Source of the DNA: Zunongwangia endophytica | Lineage (GTDB): Bacteria > Bacteroidota > Bacteroidia > Flavobacteriales > Flavobacteriaceae | DNA length: 64,000 bases | Assembly (NCBI RefSeq): GCF_030409505.1 | Contig: NZ_JAUFPZ010000002.1 | Location: 2,177,501 to 2,241,500 of the forward strand | Reading direction: 5' to 3' | Shown: piece after piece, positions 28,670 to 36,656 of the stretch | How the letters are laid out: the number at the start of each line of letters is the position of its first letter | Numbering within the stretch: the first letter of the stretch is position 1 | Made by a program: the position numbers and the translations under genes | Notes under the pieces: model-generated | Told to the model about the DNA's origin: nothing | Seen by the model: the letters and a program-made list of their open reading frames with translations, nothing else | Database searches by the model: none

Positions 28670-29239
28670 ATGATCGATTGGAAGGAGCTAAAAGATTACA
28701 GCACAATTTTATTGAAGAACACACTACTTTTAATTGATAAAGTTGAGGTTGAATCTACTAATTTCAGCTTAGAAATAAATTCAACTCAATTAAAGGAGTC
28801 AGCTTGCGATATCGGCCAACTGACTAAAAATGCTTTTAGCGAGATTGATTTTGATCCCATTTATTGTATTCAATTAATTGATGATTCTAACGAAGAAGAA
28901 ATAGAGAAAGCTTTTAAAGCTGCTAAAGAAAATAAATACGAAGATCGCTGTTATTCTAAGTTTAATCAAAGATCTAGCAAAACACTTTATGTAGGAATTA
29001 GTCAAGGAAATAGTTTTCTAAAGCGAATGCACGAACATTTAGGAGCGGGAGCGAAATCAACCTACGCTTTAAATTTAAAATATTGGATACCCGCAGATAT
29101 TCAAATAAAAAATTCAGTATTTAAACCCAGCATTCCCGAGTACGATAAAAAAGAACATTTAAACCTTATGGAACTCCTAGAGCAATCACTATGGGATAAA
29201 CTAAAACCAATGATGGGAAAACGTAGCGGCCAACTTTAG
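28670..29239 (+). CDS. Divergent GIY-YIG-like nuclease-fold protein
   Basis: 189-residue soluble protein without signal peptide. I see a GIY-YIG-like pattern: IY (residues 64-65), then TLYVGIS (105-111), a helix with Arg119 (FLKRMHEH), and a C-terminal helix with Glu168/Glu171 followed by LWDKLKPMMGKRSG. The spacing between the two tyrosine motifs is about 40 residues, far longer than the usual 10 or so, and the terminal asparagine is not obvious, so activity is uncertain. The N-terminal 60 residues match nothing I recognise. It follows the type IIG enzyme in the same direction after 308 bp; a role in defence is an inference from this position. Confidence 0.6.
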   Translation: MIDWKELKDYSTILLKNTLLLIDKVEVESTNFSLEINSTQLKESACDIGQLTKNAFSEIDFDPIYCIQLIDDSNEEEIEKAFKAAKENKYEDRCYSKFNQRSSKTLYVGISQGNSFLKRMHEHLGAGAKSTYALNLKYWIPADIQIKNSVFKPSIPEYDKKEHLNLMELLEQSLWDKLKPMMGKRSGQL

Positions 29240-29273
29240 AAGTAAAACTCTTTTTTTAAATACTCTCATAAAT

Positions 29274-29305
29274 AAAAAAACCGCAGATAAATCTGCGGTT
29301 TTTAT
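29274..29305. terminator. Bidirectional terminator between GIY-YIG-like gene and tRNA-Ser
   Basis: CCGCAGAT and ATCTGCGG arms (29281-29298) form a strong hairpin with seven A residues on the left and a TTTTTATT tract on the right. It can end transcription of both the plus-strand gene and the minus-strand tRNA. Confidence 0.85.
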
Positions 29306-29307
29306 TG

Positions 29308-29392
29308 CGGAGAAAGAGGGATTCGAACCCCCGGAGGTGTGACCCTCAACAGTTTTCAAGACTGCCGCATTCGACCACTCTGCCATTTCTCC
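29308..29392 (-). tRNA. tRNA-Ser (anticodon UGA)
   Basis: Read on the minus strand, an 85-base cloverleaf begins GGAGAAATGGCAGAGTGG and ends CTTTCTCCG. The acceptor stem pairs GGAGAAA with TTTCTCC. The anticodon loop is CTTGAAA, giving anticodon TGA, which reads UCA serine codons. A long variable arm is present, as expected for a class II tRNA, along with the GGTTCGAATCC T-arm. The 3' CCA is not encoded. A small frame called across this gene (MAEWSNAAVLKTVEGHTSGG) is the well-known false translation of tRNA-Ser. Confidence 0.97.
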
Positions 29393-29589
29393 TGAGTGTC
29401 TCATCAGCTATTCGCTGATTGCGGGTTCAAATATAGTAAGCTTTTTCATTTCTACACAAGAAATTTTGAAAAAAAATTCATTCAATATATACAAAACTGA
29501 TTTTCAGTAAAAAAGGATTGATTTTTTTTAGAGATAGAAAAATGCCTACCTTCTTTTATTTAAATTTACGGGTATAATTTAATTACATC

Positions 29590-30297
29590 ATGAAACTCAA
29601 ACATTTAATCTATTTAGGCATTTTAACCATCAGTGCCGGGGCTTTTGCTCAGCAACAGCAATACAAAAAACTTATGAGCCAGGATTGGGCAAATTTAAAA
29701 TGGTATCGTGAAGCCAACCAGCAAGTAAAAATGGAAGGCAAACCGGTTACTGCTGTTTTTATGGGCAACTCGATCACGCATGGTTGGTACGACAAGCACC
29801 CAGAGTTTTTTAAAGAAAATAATTATATAGGGCGTGGGATTGGCGGACAAACCACACCACAAATGCTTATAAGATTTACTCCAGATGTGATCGATCTTAA
29901 GCCTAAAGTAGTGGTGATTTTAGCGGGTACAAATGATGTTGCGGGAAATACGGGACGTTCTTCAGTAAAGATGATTACCGATAATATTAAAGCCATGGCA
30001 CAACTAGCCAAAGCCAATAATATAAAAGTGGTTTTAAGTTCTATTTTACCGGTAGATGATTATCCTTGGCGACCAGGATTGGAACCCGTTTCTAAAATCG
30101 CTGAAGTAAACAACTGGCTAAAAGACTATGCTAAGGAAAACGGCCATATCTTTCTGGACTATTTCCCTGCCCTAGCGAATGAGCAACAAGGAATGAAAAA
30201 AGAATACGCTGCAGATGGCGTGCATCCAACTTCAGCAGGATACGATGTGATGGAACCTATGGTTAAAAAGGCTATCGATAAGGCGCTGAAGGAGTAA
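29590..30297 (+). CDS. Exported SGNH/GDSL-family hydrolase
   Basis: 235-residue protein with a type I signal peptide (cleavage near AFA-QQ, residue 20). SGNH blocks are all visible: block I FMGNSIT with nucleophile Ser61, block II with Gly in GGQTTPQ, block III GTND, and block V DGVHP with the catalytic Asp and His. The family includes carbohydrate esterases, lipases and platelet-activating-factor acetylhydrolase-like enzymes. Its substrate is unknown; a sugar ester is plausible because similar exported proteins often deacetylate glycans. It stands alone between the tRNA and the M28 peptidase. Confidence 0.88.
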   Translation: MKLKHLIYLGILTISAGAFAQQQQYKKLMSQDWANLKWYREANQQVKMEGKPVTAVFMGNSITHGWYDKHPEFFKENNYIGRGIGGQTTPQMLIRFTPDVIDLKPKVVVILAGTNDVAGNTGRSSVKMITDNIKAMAQLAKANNIKVVLSSILPVDDYPWRPGLEPVSKIAEVNNWLKDYAKENGHIFLDYFPALANEQQGMKKEYAADGVHPTSAGYDVMEPMVKKAIDKALKE

Positions 30298-30394
30298 TTG
30301 CTAGCTTACTTCCGAAGAAAAAAACCAGCAGAACTCCTTAATTTCAGATAAACTGCTATATTGTGCATTCTTATATAAAATTCGATAAATTCAT

Positions 30395-31399
30395 ATGAAA
30401 AAAATTCTAGTATTTGCACTAACTGCAAGTTTAGTAGGCTGTGGCGCTCATCAAAAAGATGTAGACAAAGCCGATCCAATGAAATATGCTGAAACTATTA
30501 CGTCTTCAGATCTTAAAGAACGCGTGTACACTTTTGCAAGCGACGAGTTTGAAGGTCGTGAAACAGGAGAACCTGGACAGAAAAAAGCTGCCGAATATTT
30601 AAAAGAGCAATATAAAAAGTTTGATATTCCTTCTGCTTTAGGAGGTGATGATTATTTTCAGGAAGTTCCAAAAAGTTACTTTAGAGGAGACACCAAAGCT
30701 TCTGAAAATGTAGTAGCGTATATCAAAGGAAGTGAAAAGCCAGAAGAAGTTTTAGTAATTTCTTCGCACTACGATCACATAGGGATGGATAATGAAGGAA
30801 ATGTATTTAACGGTGCCGATGATGATGCCTCTGGAAGTATGGGCGTTGTAGAGATCGCACAGGCATTTTCTGAAGCTGTTAAAGATGGTTACACGCCAAA
30901 ACGATCTATCGTTTTCCTGAACAATACCGGAGAAGAAAAAGGACTTGTTGGTTCTAAATTTTATACCGATAATCCAATTTTCCCATTAGAGGAAACTGTT
31001 GCCAATCTAAATATAGATATGATCGGTCGTATAGATCCAGATCACGAAGGTAACGACAATTACATCTACCTTATTGGTAGTGATAAATTAAGTACAGATC
31101 TTCATGAACTTAGTGAAAATGTAAACGCTAATTTTATGAATATGGATTTGGATTACACGTATAACGACGAGAATGATCCAAACCGTTTTTATTATAGAAG
31201 TGACCATTACAACTTTGCAAAAAACAATGTGCCAGTAATTTTTTACTTTAATGGAGTACACGCCGATTATCACAAAATTAGCGATACGCCAGATAAAATT
31301 AACTACGAAGCATTATCTAAAAGAGCCCAACTTGTGTTCTTAACCGCTTGGGAAATCGCTAACCGCGAAGAACGTTTAGTTGTTGATAAAGCTGAATAA
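30395..31399 (+). CDS. M28-family zinc metallopeptidase, lipoprotein
   Basis: 334-residue lipoprotein (lipobox Cys16, VGCGAH). The peptidase family M28 zinc ligands are recognisable: His and Asp in SSHYDHIG, the bridging Asp in GADDDASGS, the general base and ligand pair in TGEEKGLVG, an Asp in LNIDMIGR, and a late His near NGVHADYH. It is expected to be an aminopeptidase acting in the periplasm or at the outer membrane, cleaving single residues from peptides. A hairpin terminator follows at 31427. Confidence 0.9.
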   Translation: MKKILVFALTASLVGCGAHQKDVDKADPMKYAETITSSDLKERVYTFASDEFEGRETGEPGQKKAAEYLKEQYKKFDIPSALGGDDYFQEVPKSYFRGDTKASENVVAYIKGSEKPEEVLVISSHYDHIGMDNEGNVFNGADDDASGSMGVVEIAQAFSEAVKDGYTPKRSIVFLNNTGEEKGLVGSKFYTDNPIFPLEETVANLNIDMIGRIDPDHEGNDNYIYLIGSDKLSTDLHELSENVNANFMNMDLDYTYNDENDPNRFYYRSDHYNFAKNNVPVIFYFNGVHADYHKISDTPDKINYEALSKRAQLVFLTAWEIANREERLVVDKAE

Positions 31400-31426
31400 T
31401 TATTTCTGCGGAAACAATCAAAAAAA

Positions 31427-31453
31427 GCTTCATGATTTTCATGAGGCTTTTTT
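31427..31453 (+). terminator. Intrinsic terminator of the M28 peptidase gene
   Basis: GCTTCATGA and TCATGAGGC arms with a three-base loop and one wobble pair, followed by six T residues, 28 bp after the stop codon. An A-run on the left side would also let it act weakly on the other strand. Confidence 0.8.
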
Positions 31454-31702
31454 AATTTTTAACTGTTGCTGAATAGTATTTTGGATTGTTGGTAGTTTAG
31501 TATGTTCTATTTCCAGAAATAAATGATTCTAAATTGTTTCGATTCTCAAAGGACTTGCACAATTAAGATTCATTAAATAATGTCTAATGTCCAATGCGAC
31601 TGCAAACAATTTAACACCTATTGAAAAATGAGAATTGTTAACTGCTAATTAGTTATTGATAATTGTTAATTGGTTTTTGATTACTGCTACCTGATAATTG
31701 AA
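31454..31702. other. Non-coding AT-rich stretch with short tandem-like words
   Basis: No gene was recognised. Between about 31630 and 31700 related words such as AATTGTTAACTG, GATAATTGTTAATTG and GATAATTG recur in irregular order, resembling the degenerate simple repeats common in flavobacterial intergenic DNA. The flanking genes converge on it. Confidence 0.4.
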
Positions 31703-32347
31703 TCAATTTTTATCCTCTAATAGCGGTACAAATCGAAATTCACCAAACTCAGTTTTATCGAATTCTGTTGGAGATTTTCGAACAAATAAAGTCATAATCT
31801 GTACATCATCTCCTACCGGGATTACGAGCCTACCTCCTACTTTCAGTTGCCCCAATAAATCCTTCGGCACAAATGGTGCTCCCGCAGTTACAATAATCTT
31901 ATCAAAAGGAGCGTAAGATGGCAAACCTTTATAGCCATCGCCAAAACTTAAATATTTAGGACGATAGCCGATTTTATTTAAAAACGCCTTTGTTTTTCGA
32001 TACAGTTCTCGTTGGCGTTCGATACTGTAAACTCTGGCTCCAAGTTCGCACAAAACCGCAGTTTGGTATCCGCTTCCGGTACCGATCTCCAATACATTTT
32101 CACCTTCAGTAATTTCTAAAAGTTCACTTTGAAAAGCCACCGTAAAGGGCTGAGAAATAGTTTGATCTGCCGCTATAGGAAAAGCTTTGTCTTGATATGC
32201 ATGATCTTCGAAACTACTATCCATAAAAAGATGACGCGGAATTTTACCAACCGCGTTTAACACACGATGGTCTGTAATTCCTTTTTTGGTTATTGTATTT
32301 ACCAATTGTTGTCTCTTCCCTTTATGTCTAAAAGTATCCTTATACAA
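31703..32347 (-). CDS. pcm: Protein-L-isoaspartate O-methyltransferase
   Basis: 214-residue cytoplasmic repair enzyme. It transfers a methyl group from S-adenosylmethionine to isoaspartyl residues in damaged proteins so that they can revert to aspartate. The motifs are textbook: the N-terminal KGITDHRVLNAVGKIPRHLF, the ISQPFTVA segment with the catalytic serine, and the SAM-binding ENVLEIGTGSGYQTAVL loop. The late IVTAGAPFVP and GGRLVIPVG strands complete the fold. Length is normal for the family. It converges with the upstream M28 gene. Confidence 0.95.
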   Translation of the reverse strand: MYKDTFRHKGKRQQLVNTITKKGITDHRVLNAVGKIPRHLFMDSSFEDHAYQDKAFPIAADQTISQPFTVAFQSELLEITEGENVLEIGTGSGYQTAVLCELGARVYSIERQRELYRKTKAFLNKIGYRPKYLSFGDGYKGLPSYAPFDKIIVTAGAPFVPKDLLGQLKVGGRLVIPVGDDVQIMTLFVRKSPTEFDKTEFGEFRFVPLLEDKN

Positions 32348-32562
32348 TTCTCAGCAGTTTTTTTGTTTACACCGTTTAAAACGGCTTAATTCAAGTAGTT
32401 TTTATTTTGAAAAAGCTTAAGATTTCTAGTCTTATTTTCAACTAAAAAAGCCTCTTCAAAATAATAATTATCGAGCAAAAATAGGGAAACAAATTCTATT
32501 GCTCCAAGCAAAACCAAGCATGATATTAAGATAAAAATATAATCTGTTTACAATCAAAATAG

Positions 32563-32570
32563 TATTTTTG
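32563..32570 (+). promoter_or_regulatory. Candidate -7 box for the Gfo/Idh/MocA gene
   Basis: TATTTTTG matches the TAnnTTTG consensus and lies 17 bp before the ATG at 32587, implying a very short leader. No clear -33 element was seen. Confidence 0.4.
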
Positions 32571-32586
32571 TAAAAAATTAAAGCTT

Positions 32587-33546
32587 ATGCTTAAAGTTGG
32601 GGTACTAGGTGCCGGCCACCTGGGTAAAATCCATTTAAAATTACTCAATCAATCTTCAAAATATAATCTTATTGGTTTTTACGACGCCGATAAGGAAAAT
32701 TCAGAAAAAATTGCTTCAGAATTTGGCTATACAGCTTATGATAATCTGGATCAGCTAATCGCAGATGCAGATGTTATAGACGTGGTTACTCCTACGCTTG
32801 CACATTTTGATGTGGCTAAAAAAGTGATTTCAGCAAAAAAACACTTGTTTATAGAAAAGCCTATCACTAATACTTTCGAGGAAGCTGAAGAACTTATTAA
32901 ATTAGCTTCAGAGAATGGCGTGAAAGGACAGGTAGGCCACGTAGAGCGTTTTAACCCGGCTTTTCGATCGGTTGTAGATCGTATTGAAAATCCAATGTTT
33001 ATCGAGGCGCATCGTTTGGCTGAATTTAATCCCCGCGGAACAGATGTTCCTGTGGTATTGGATTTAATGATTCATGATATCGATGCGATTTTAAGTGTGG
33101 TGAAGTCTGAAGTTAAGAGTATCAACGCAAGCGGCGTTTCAGTAATTAGTGATACTCCAGATATTGCCAATGCAAGAATTGAATTCGAAAATGGCTGTGT
33201 TGCTAATTTAACAGCTAGCCGAATTTCGATGAAAAATATGCGTAAATCCAGATTTTTTCAACGAGATGCCTATATCTCGGTCGATTTCTTAGAGAAGAAA
33301 TGTGAAGTTGTAAAAATGAAGGATGCGCCAACCACGCCAGATGATTTTGCGATGATTTTGCAAAACGCTGAAGGAGTTAAAAAACAAATTTATTTTGATA
33401 ATCCATCGGTTTCCCCAAACAATGCTATTCTAGATGAATTGGAAACTTTTGCCGATGCTATTAATAACGATACTACCCCGATCGTGACTTTAGAACAAGG
33501 TGCAAAAGCACTGAAAATCGCCAATGCGGTGATTGCTAATTTTTAA
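32587..33546 (+). CDS. Gfo/Idh/MocA-family NAD(P)-dependent oxidoreductase
   Basis: 319-residue cytoplasmic dehydrogenase-like protein. The N-terminal Rossmann fold has GAGHLGKIHLKLL, and the family signature EKPIT (about residues 97-101) holds the conserved lysine. The C-terminal domain contains GHVERFNPAF and DLMIHDID, the latter with the conserved DxxxHD-like residues. Members act on sugars or sugar nucleotides; the substrate here is unknown. Flavobacteria commonly carry this gene beside the 3-hydroxyacyl-CoA dehydrogenase gene, which starts 21 bp downstream, so the two may be co-transcribed. Confidence 0.85.
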   Translation: MLKVGVLGAGHLGKIHLKLLNQSSKYNLIGFYDADKENSEKIASEFGYTAYDNLDQLIADADVIDVVTPTLAHFDVAKKVISAKKHLFIEKPITNTFEEAEELIKLASENGVKGQVGHVERFNPAFRSVVDRIENPMFIEAHRLAEFNPRGTDVPVVLDLMIHDIDAILSVVKSEVKSINASGVSVISDTPDIANARIEFENGCVANLTASRISMKNMRKSRFFQRDAYISVDFLEKKCEVVKMKDAPTTPDDFAMILQNAEGVKKQIYFDNPSVSPNNAILDELETFADAINNDTTPIVTLEQGAKALKIANAVIANF

Positions 33547-33567
33547 ACCACAAAACCGGAATACAGT

Positions 33568-34454
33568 ATGAAAACTATTGCAGTAATTGGTGCGGGAACA
33601 ATGGGAAATGGAATCGCACATACATTTGCCCAATATGGATTTAGCGTAAATCTTATTGATGTTTCTAAAGAAAATCTTCAAAAAGGAGTAGATACGATAA
33701 CTAAAAATCTAGATCGTATGCTCGCAAAAGAGAAGATTTCTGAAGAAGATAAACAGCAGACGTTAGACAATATTTCAAGCTTTATTGATATTCCTTCAGG
33801 AGTAAAAAATGTTGATCTTGTTGTTGAAGCGGCTACCGAAAATGAAGATTTAAAACTGAAAATTTTTAGTCAGTTAAACGATATCTGCGACGAGAACGTC
33901 ATTTTAGCTTCAAATACTTCATCTATTTCGATTACCAAAATTGCTTCCTTAGTTAAAAATCAGGAGCGTGTTATTGGTATGCATTTTATGAATCCGGTGC
34001 CAATCATGAAGTTGGTTGAAATTATTAGAGGCTACAACACTTCTGATAAGGTAACGGAAACCATTATGAAACTTGCTGAAAATCTACATAAAGCACCAGT
34101 TGAGGTGAATGATTACCCGGATTTGTTGCAAACCGAATTTTAATGCCGATGATTAATGAAGCGATTGAAACGCTTTACAATGGCGTTGCCGGTGTTTACG
34201 AAATTGATACGGTAATGAAATTGGGAATGGCACATCCTATGGGACCTTTGCAATTGGCCGATTTTATTGGTCTTGATGTTTGTCTTTCTATTTTAGAAGT
34301 GATGTATAATGGCTTTAAAAATCCAAAATATGCTCCTTGTCCATTACTGGTAAACATGGTACAGGCCGGGAAAATGGGCGTAAAATCTGGTGAAGGCTTT
34401 TATGATTATTCGGAAAGTAAAAAAGCTGAAAAAATATCAGCTCAGTTTGTATAA
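33568..34454 (+). pseudogene. 3-hydroxyacyl-CoA (3-hydroxybutyryl-CoA) dehydrogenase, split by a frameshift
   Basis: Two adjoining frames encode one protein of about 295 residues. The first (33568-34143) has the NAD-binding VIGAGTMGNGIAHTFAQYG, the catalytic His in IGMHFMNPVP and Glu in VVEAATENE; it then runs off as [11 protein letters not shown]. The second (34143-34454) resumes with [18 protein letters not shown] and contains the whole C-terminal domain ([22 protein letters not shown]). Adding one G after position 34120 (CCGGA to CCGGGA) restores the family sequence [19 protein letters not shown]. So there is a one-base deletion in a short G run, either a real null mutation or a sequencing error. 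The enzyme normally oxidises 3-hydroxyacyl-CoA with NAD in fatty acid metabolism. Confidence 0.88.
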
Positions 34455-34659
34455 AATTGAAGCTTATTTTTTAAAATATCAGTCTAAATAAGACGGCATC
34501 TTAATCCGATAAACATCAGAGTTCTTTTAGAATCTTATCATGACATTTTTTAATTGAGACTCTAGAGTTAAACCAATAACACCTCAGCGATAAATATCTA
34601 TTATTTCTCGCGATTGTATTTCAGAGAGATAAAAAACATTGAATTAAATTTCAGAAGAA

Positions 34660-35895
34660 TTGGTAAAAATAACTCCATTTAAAGCAGTACGACCACAACG
34701 CGCTAAAGCGGGATTGGTGGCTTCCCGACCTTACGGCGAATACAACGAAGCTGAAATGCGTGCTCGTTTGGATTATAATCCATATTCCTTTCTTCATATT
34801 CTTAATCCTGGTTATAAATTTCAGCAAACCATAAGCGGAACTCAAAAATTTCAGCTCATAAAAAATCGCTATCTGGAATTTAAAGAGGAAAATACCTTTG
34901 TTCAGGACGAAAATCCATGTTTTTACATTTACAAGATGGAAACTCGTGATTTATCCTGCTGCGGAATAATTGCTGCTGCCAGCGCCGAGGATTATAAAAA
35001 TGGAATCATCAAAAAGCATGAGGAGACCATCGCAAGTCGAGAATCTTTATTTAAAGATTATGTAAAAACAGTAGGTTTTAATACCGAACCGGTATTGCTT
35101 ACGTATGAAGATCAACCGGAAATTCAGGAAATTCTTGCGAAAATTATGCAACAAAATCCCGAATATGAGTTCGCAACGCGACAACGCGAAATGCATTATC
35201 TCTGGAAGGTTGACAGTAAAGCCGAAATTGAGCAAATTCAGCAGTTCTTTTCGAAAATGGAAAGTATTTATATTGCCGACGGACACCATCGCTCGGCTTC
35301 CTCATTTCTATTATCTCAAGAATCGGCTAAAAACAACGAACATCATACCGGGAAGGAATCTTACAATCATTTTCTGAGCTATTTTATACCTGAAAATCAT
35401 TTAAAAATTTACCAATTTCGCCGTTTAATCACCGATCTAAATGACTATTCTAAGGAAGATTTTCTCATTAAACTTGATGAGCATTTCAGAATTGAAAATA
35501 GAAAGTTAGATGCATACAAACCGGAGCAAAAGCATCATTTTAAGATGTATCTGGATGGCGAATTCTATTCGTTGTATTTGCGCAAAACCAGCATGCATTT
35601 TACAGATACGCTTAGCCAGCTAGACTGCCAGATTTTATATGATCTTGTTCTAAAACCTATTTTGGGAATTAACGATTTACGAAATGATAAACGCATCAGT
35701 TATATTCCCGGCAAAAATGATATTCTGGAAATGAAAAACCTTATCGATAACGGCGAATTTGCGATTGGTTTTGGAATGTTACCGGTTTCCATTTCAGAAA
35801 TTAAAAAAATTGCAGACGAAGGTCTTACCATGCCTCCAAAAAGCACTTATATTGAACCTAAATTGCGAAGCGGACTTACCATTTACGAGTTTTAA
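34660..35895 (+). CDS. DUF1015 family protein
   Basis: 411-residue cytoplasmic protein of the uncharacterised DUF1015 family. The N-terminus VKITPFKAVRP and the motifs RPYGEYNEAE, ADGHHRSAS and late FAIGFGMLPVS are family hallmarks. The TTG start at 34660 is preferred because the conserved ITPFKAVRP begins right after it and no ATG is nearby. In other Bacteroidota the gene often neighbours serine biosynthesis genes, but none is present here. I do not assign a function. It precedes the YggS-type gene by 83 bp in the same direction. Confidence 0.85.
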   Translation: MVKITPFKAVRPQRAKAGLVASRPYGEYNEAEMRARLDYNPYSFLHILNPGYKFQQTISGTQKFQLIKNRYLEFKEENTFVQDENPCFYIYKMETRDLSCCGIIAAASAEDYKNGIIKKHEETIASRESLFKDYVKTVGFNTEPVLLTYEDQPEIQEILAKIMQQNPEYEFATRQREMHYLWKVDSKAEIEQIQQFFSKMESIYIADGHHRSASSFLLSQESAKNNEHHTGKESYNHFLSYFIPENHLKIYQFRRLITDLNDYSKEDFLIKLDEHFRIENRKLDAYKPEQKHHFKMYLDGEFYSLYLRKTSMHFTDTLSQLDCQILYDLVLKPILGINDLRNDKRISYIPGKNDILEMKNLIDNGEFAIGFGMLPVSISEIKKIADEGLTMPPKSTYIEPKLRSGLTIYEF

Positions 35896-35978
35896 GAAGG
35901 AATACTTTATTTGATTCTATTAATTATTATCTTGCAGTAGTTATAAAACAACCTAGCAAATTAAAGAACAGAACGAGA

Positions 35979-36638
35979 ATGAGTGTTGCTGAAAATATCA
36001 AAAAATATACTGAAGAACTTCCTGATACTGTAGATCTTGTGGCTATTAGCAAAACTAAGCCCAATGAAGATATTATGGAAGCTTACGAAGTAGGACAGCG
36101 CATTTTTGGAGAAAACAAAATCCAGGAAATGACTGACAAGTGGGAAGCTTTACCAAAAGATATTGAATGGCATATGGTTGGCCACGTACAGCGAAATAAG
36201 GTAAAATACATGGCGCCGTACGTTGGATTAATCCATGCGGTAGATAGTTTAAAGCTTTTAAAAGAAGTGAATAAACAAGCCAAAAAGCACGATCGTATTA
36301 TTAGATGTTTGCTTCAGATTAAAATTGCTGAAGAAGATTCTAAATTTGGTATTTCTGCAGGTGATGCTGAAGCGATTTTACAATCTAATGAATATAAGGA
36401 ATTTGAAAATGTTGCCGTGGTTGGATTAATGGGAATGGCAACGAATACTGAAAATGATGATAAAGTTGCTGAAGAGTTTGATTATCTTCATTCGGTATTT
36501 AAAGATTTCAGAATAAAATATCCAGCTATCAAGGAGCTTTCCATGGGAATGAGTGGCGATTATAAAGTTGCCGTAAAACACGGAACCACCATGATTAGAA
36601 TTGGAAGTTCTATATTTGGAGCTCGTAATTACAACTAA
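35979..36638 (+). CDS. YggS/PROSC-type pyridoxal 5'-phosphate homeostasis protein
   Basis: 219-residue cytoplasmic TIM-barrel protein. The PLP-linking lysine is Lys25 in LVAISKTKPN; GENKIQEM, WHMVGHVQRNK and LSMGMSGDYKVAVKHGTTMIRIGSSIFG are signature segments. It binds PLP and helps maintain vitamin B6 balance; no enzyme reaction is established for the family. It is followed after 18 bp by the exonuclease/GIY-YIG gene, so joint transcription is likely. Confidence 0.94.
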   Translation: MSVAENIKKYTEELPDTVDLVAISKTKPNEDIMEAYEVGQRIFGENKIQEMTDKWEALPKDIEWHMVGHVQRNKVKYMAPYVGLIHAVDSLKLLKEVNKQAKKHDRIIRCLLQIKIAEEDSKFGISAGDAEAILQSNEYKEFENVAVVGLMGMATNTENDDKVAEEFDYLHSVFKDFRIKYPAIKELSMGMSGDYKVAVKHGTTMIRIGSSIFGARNYN

Positions 36639-36656
36639 AAATAGAAGGGAAATTTT

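Noticed and set aside
29201..29404. A 67-residue minus-strand frame over the tRNA region
   Set aside because: It is the translated tRNA-Ser gene, recognisable by the AEWSNAAVLKTVEGHTSGGSNPSFS-type artefact; the cloverleaf explains the sequence.
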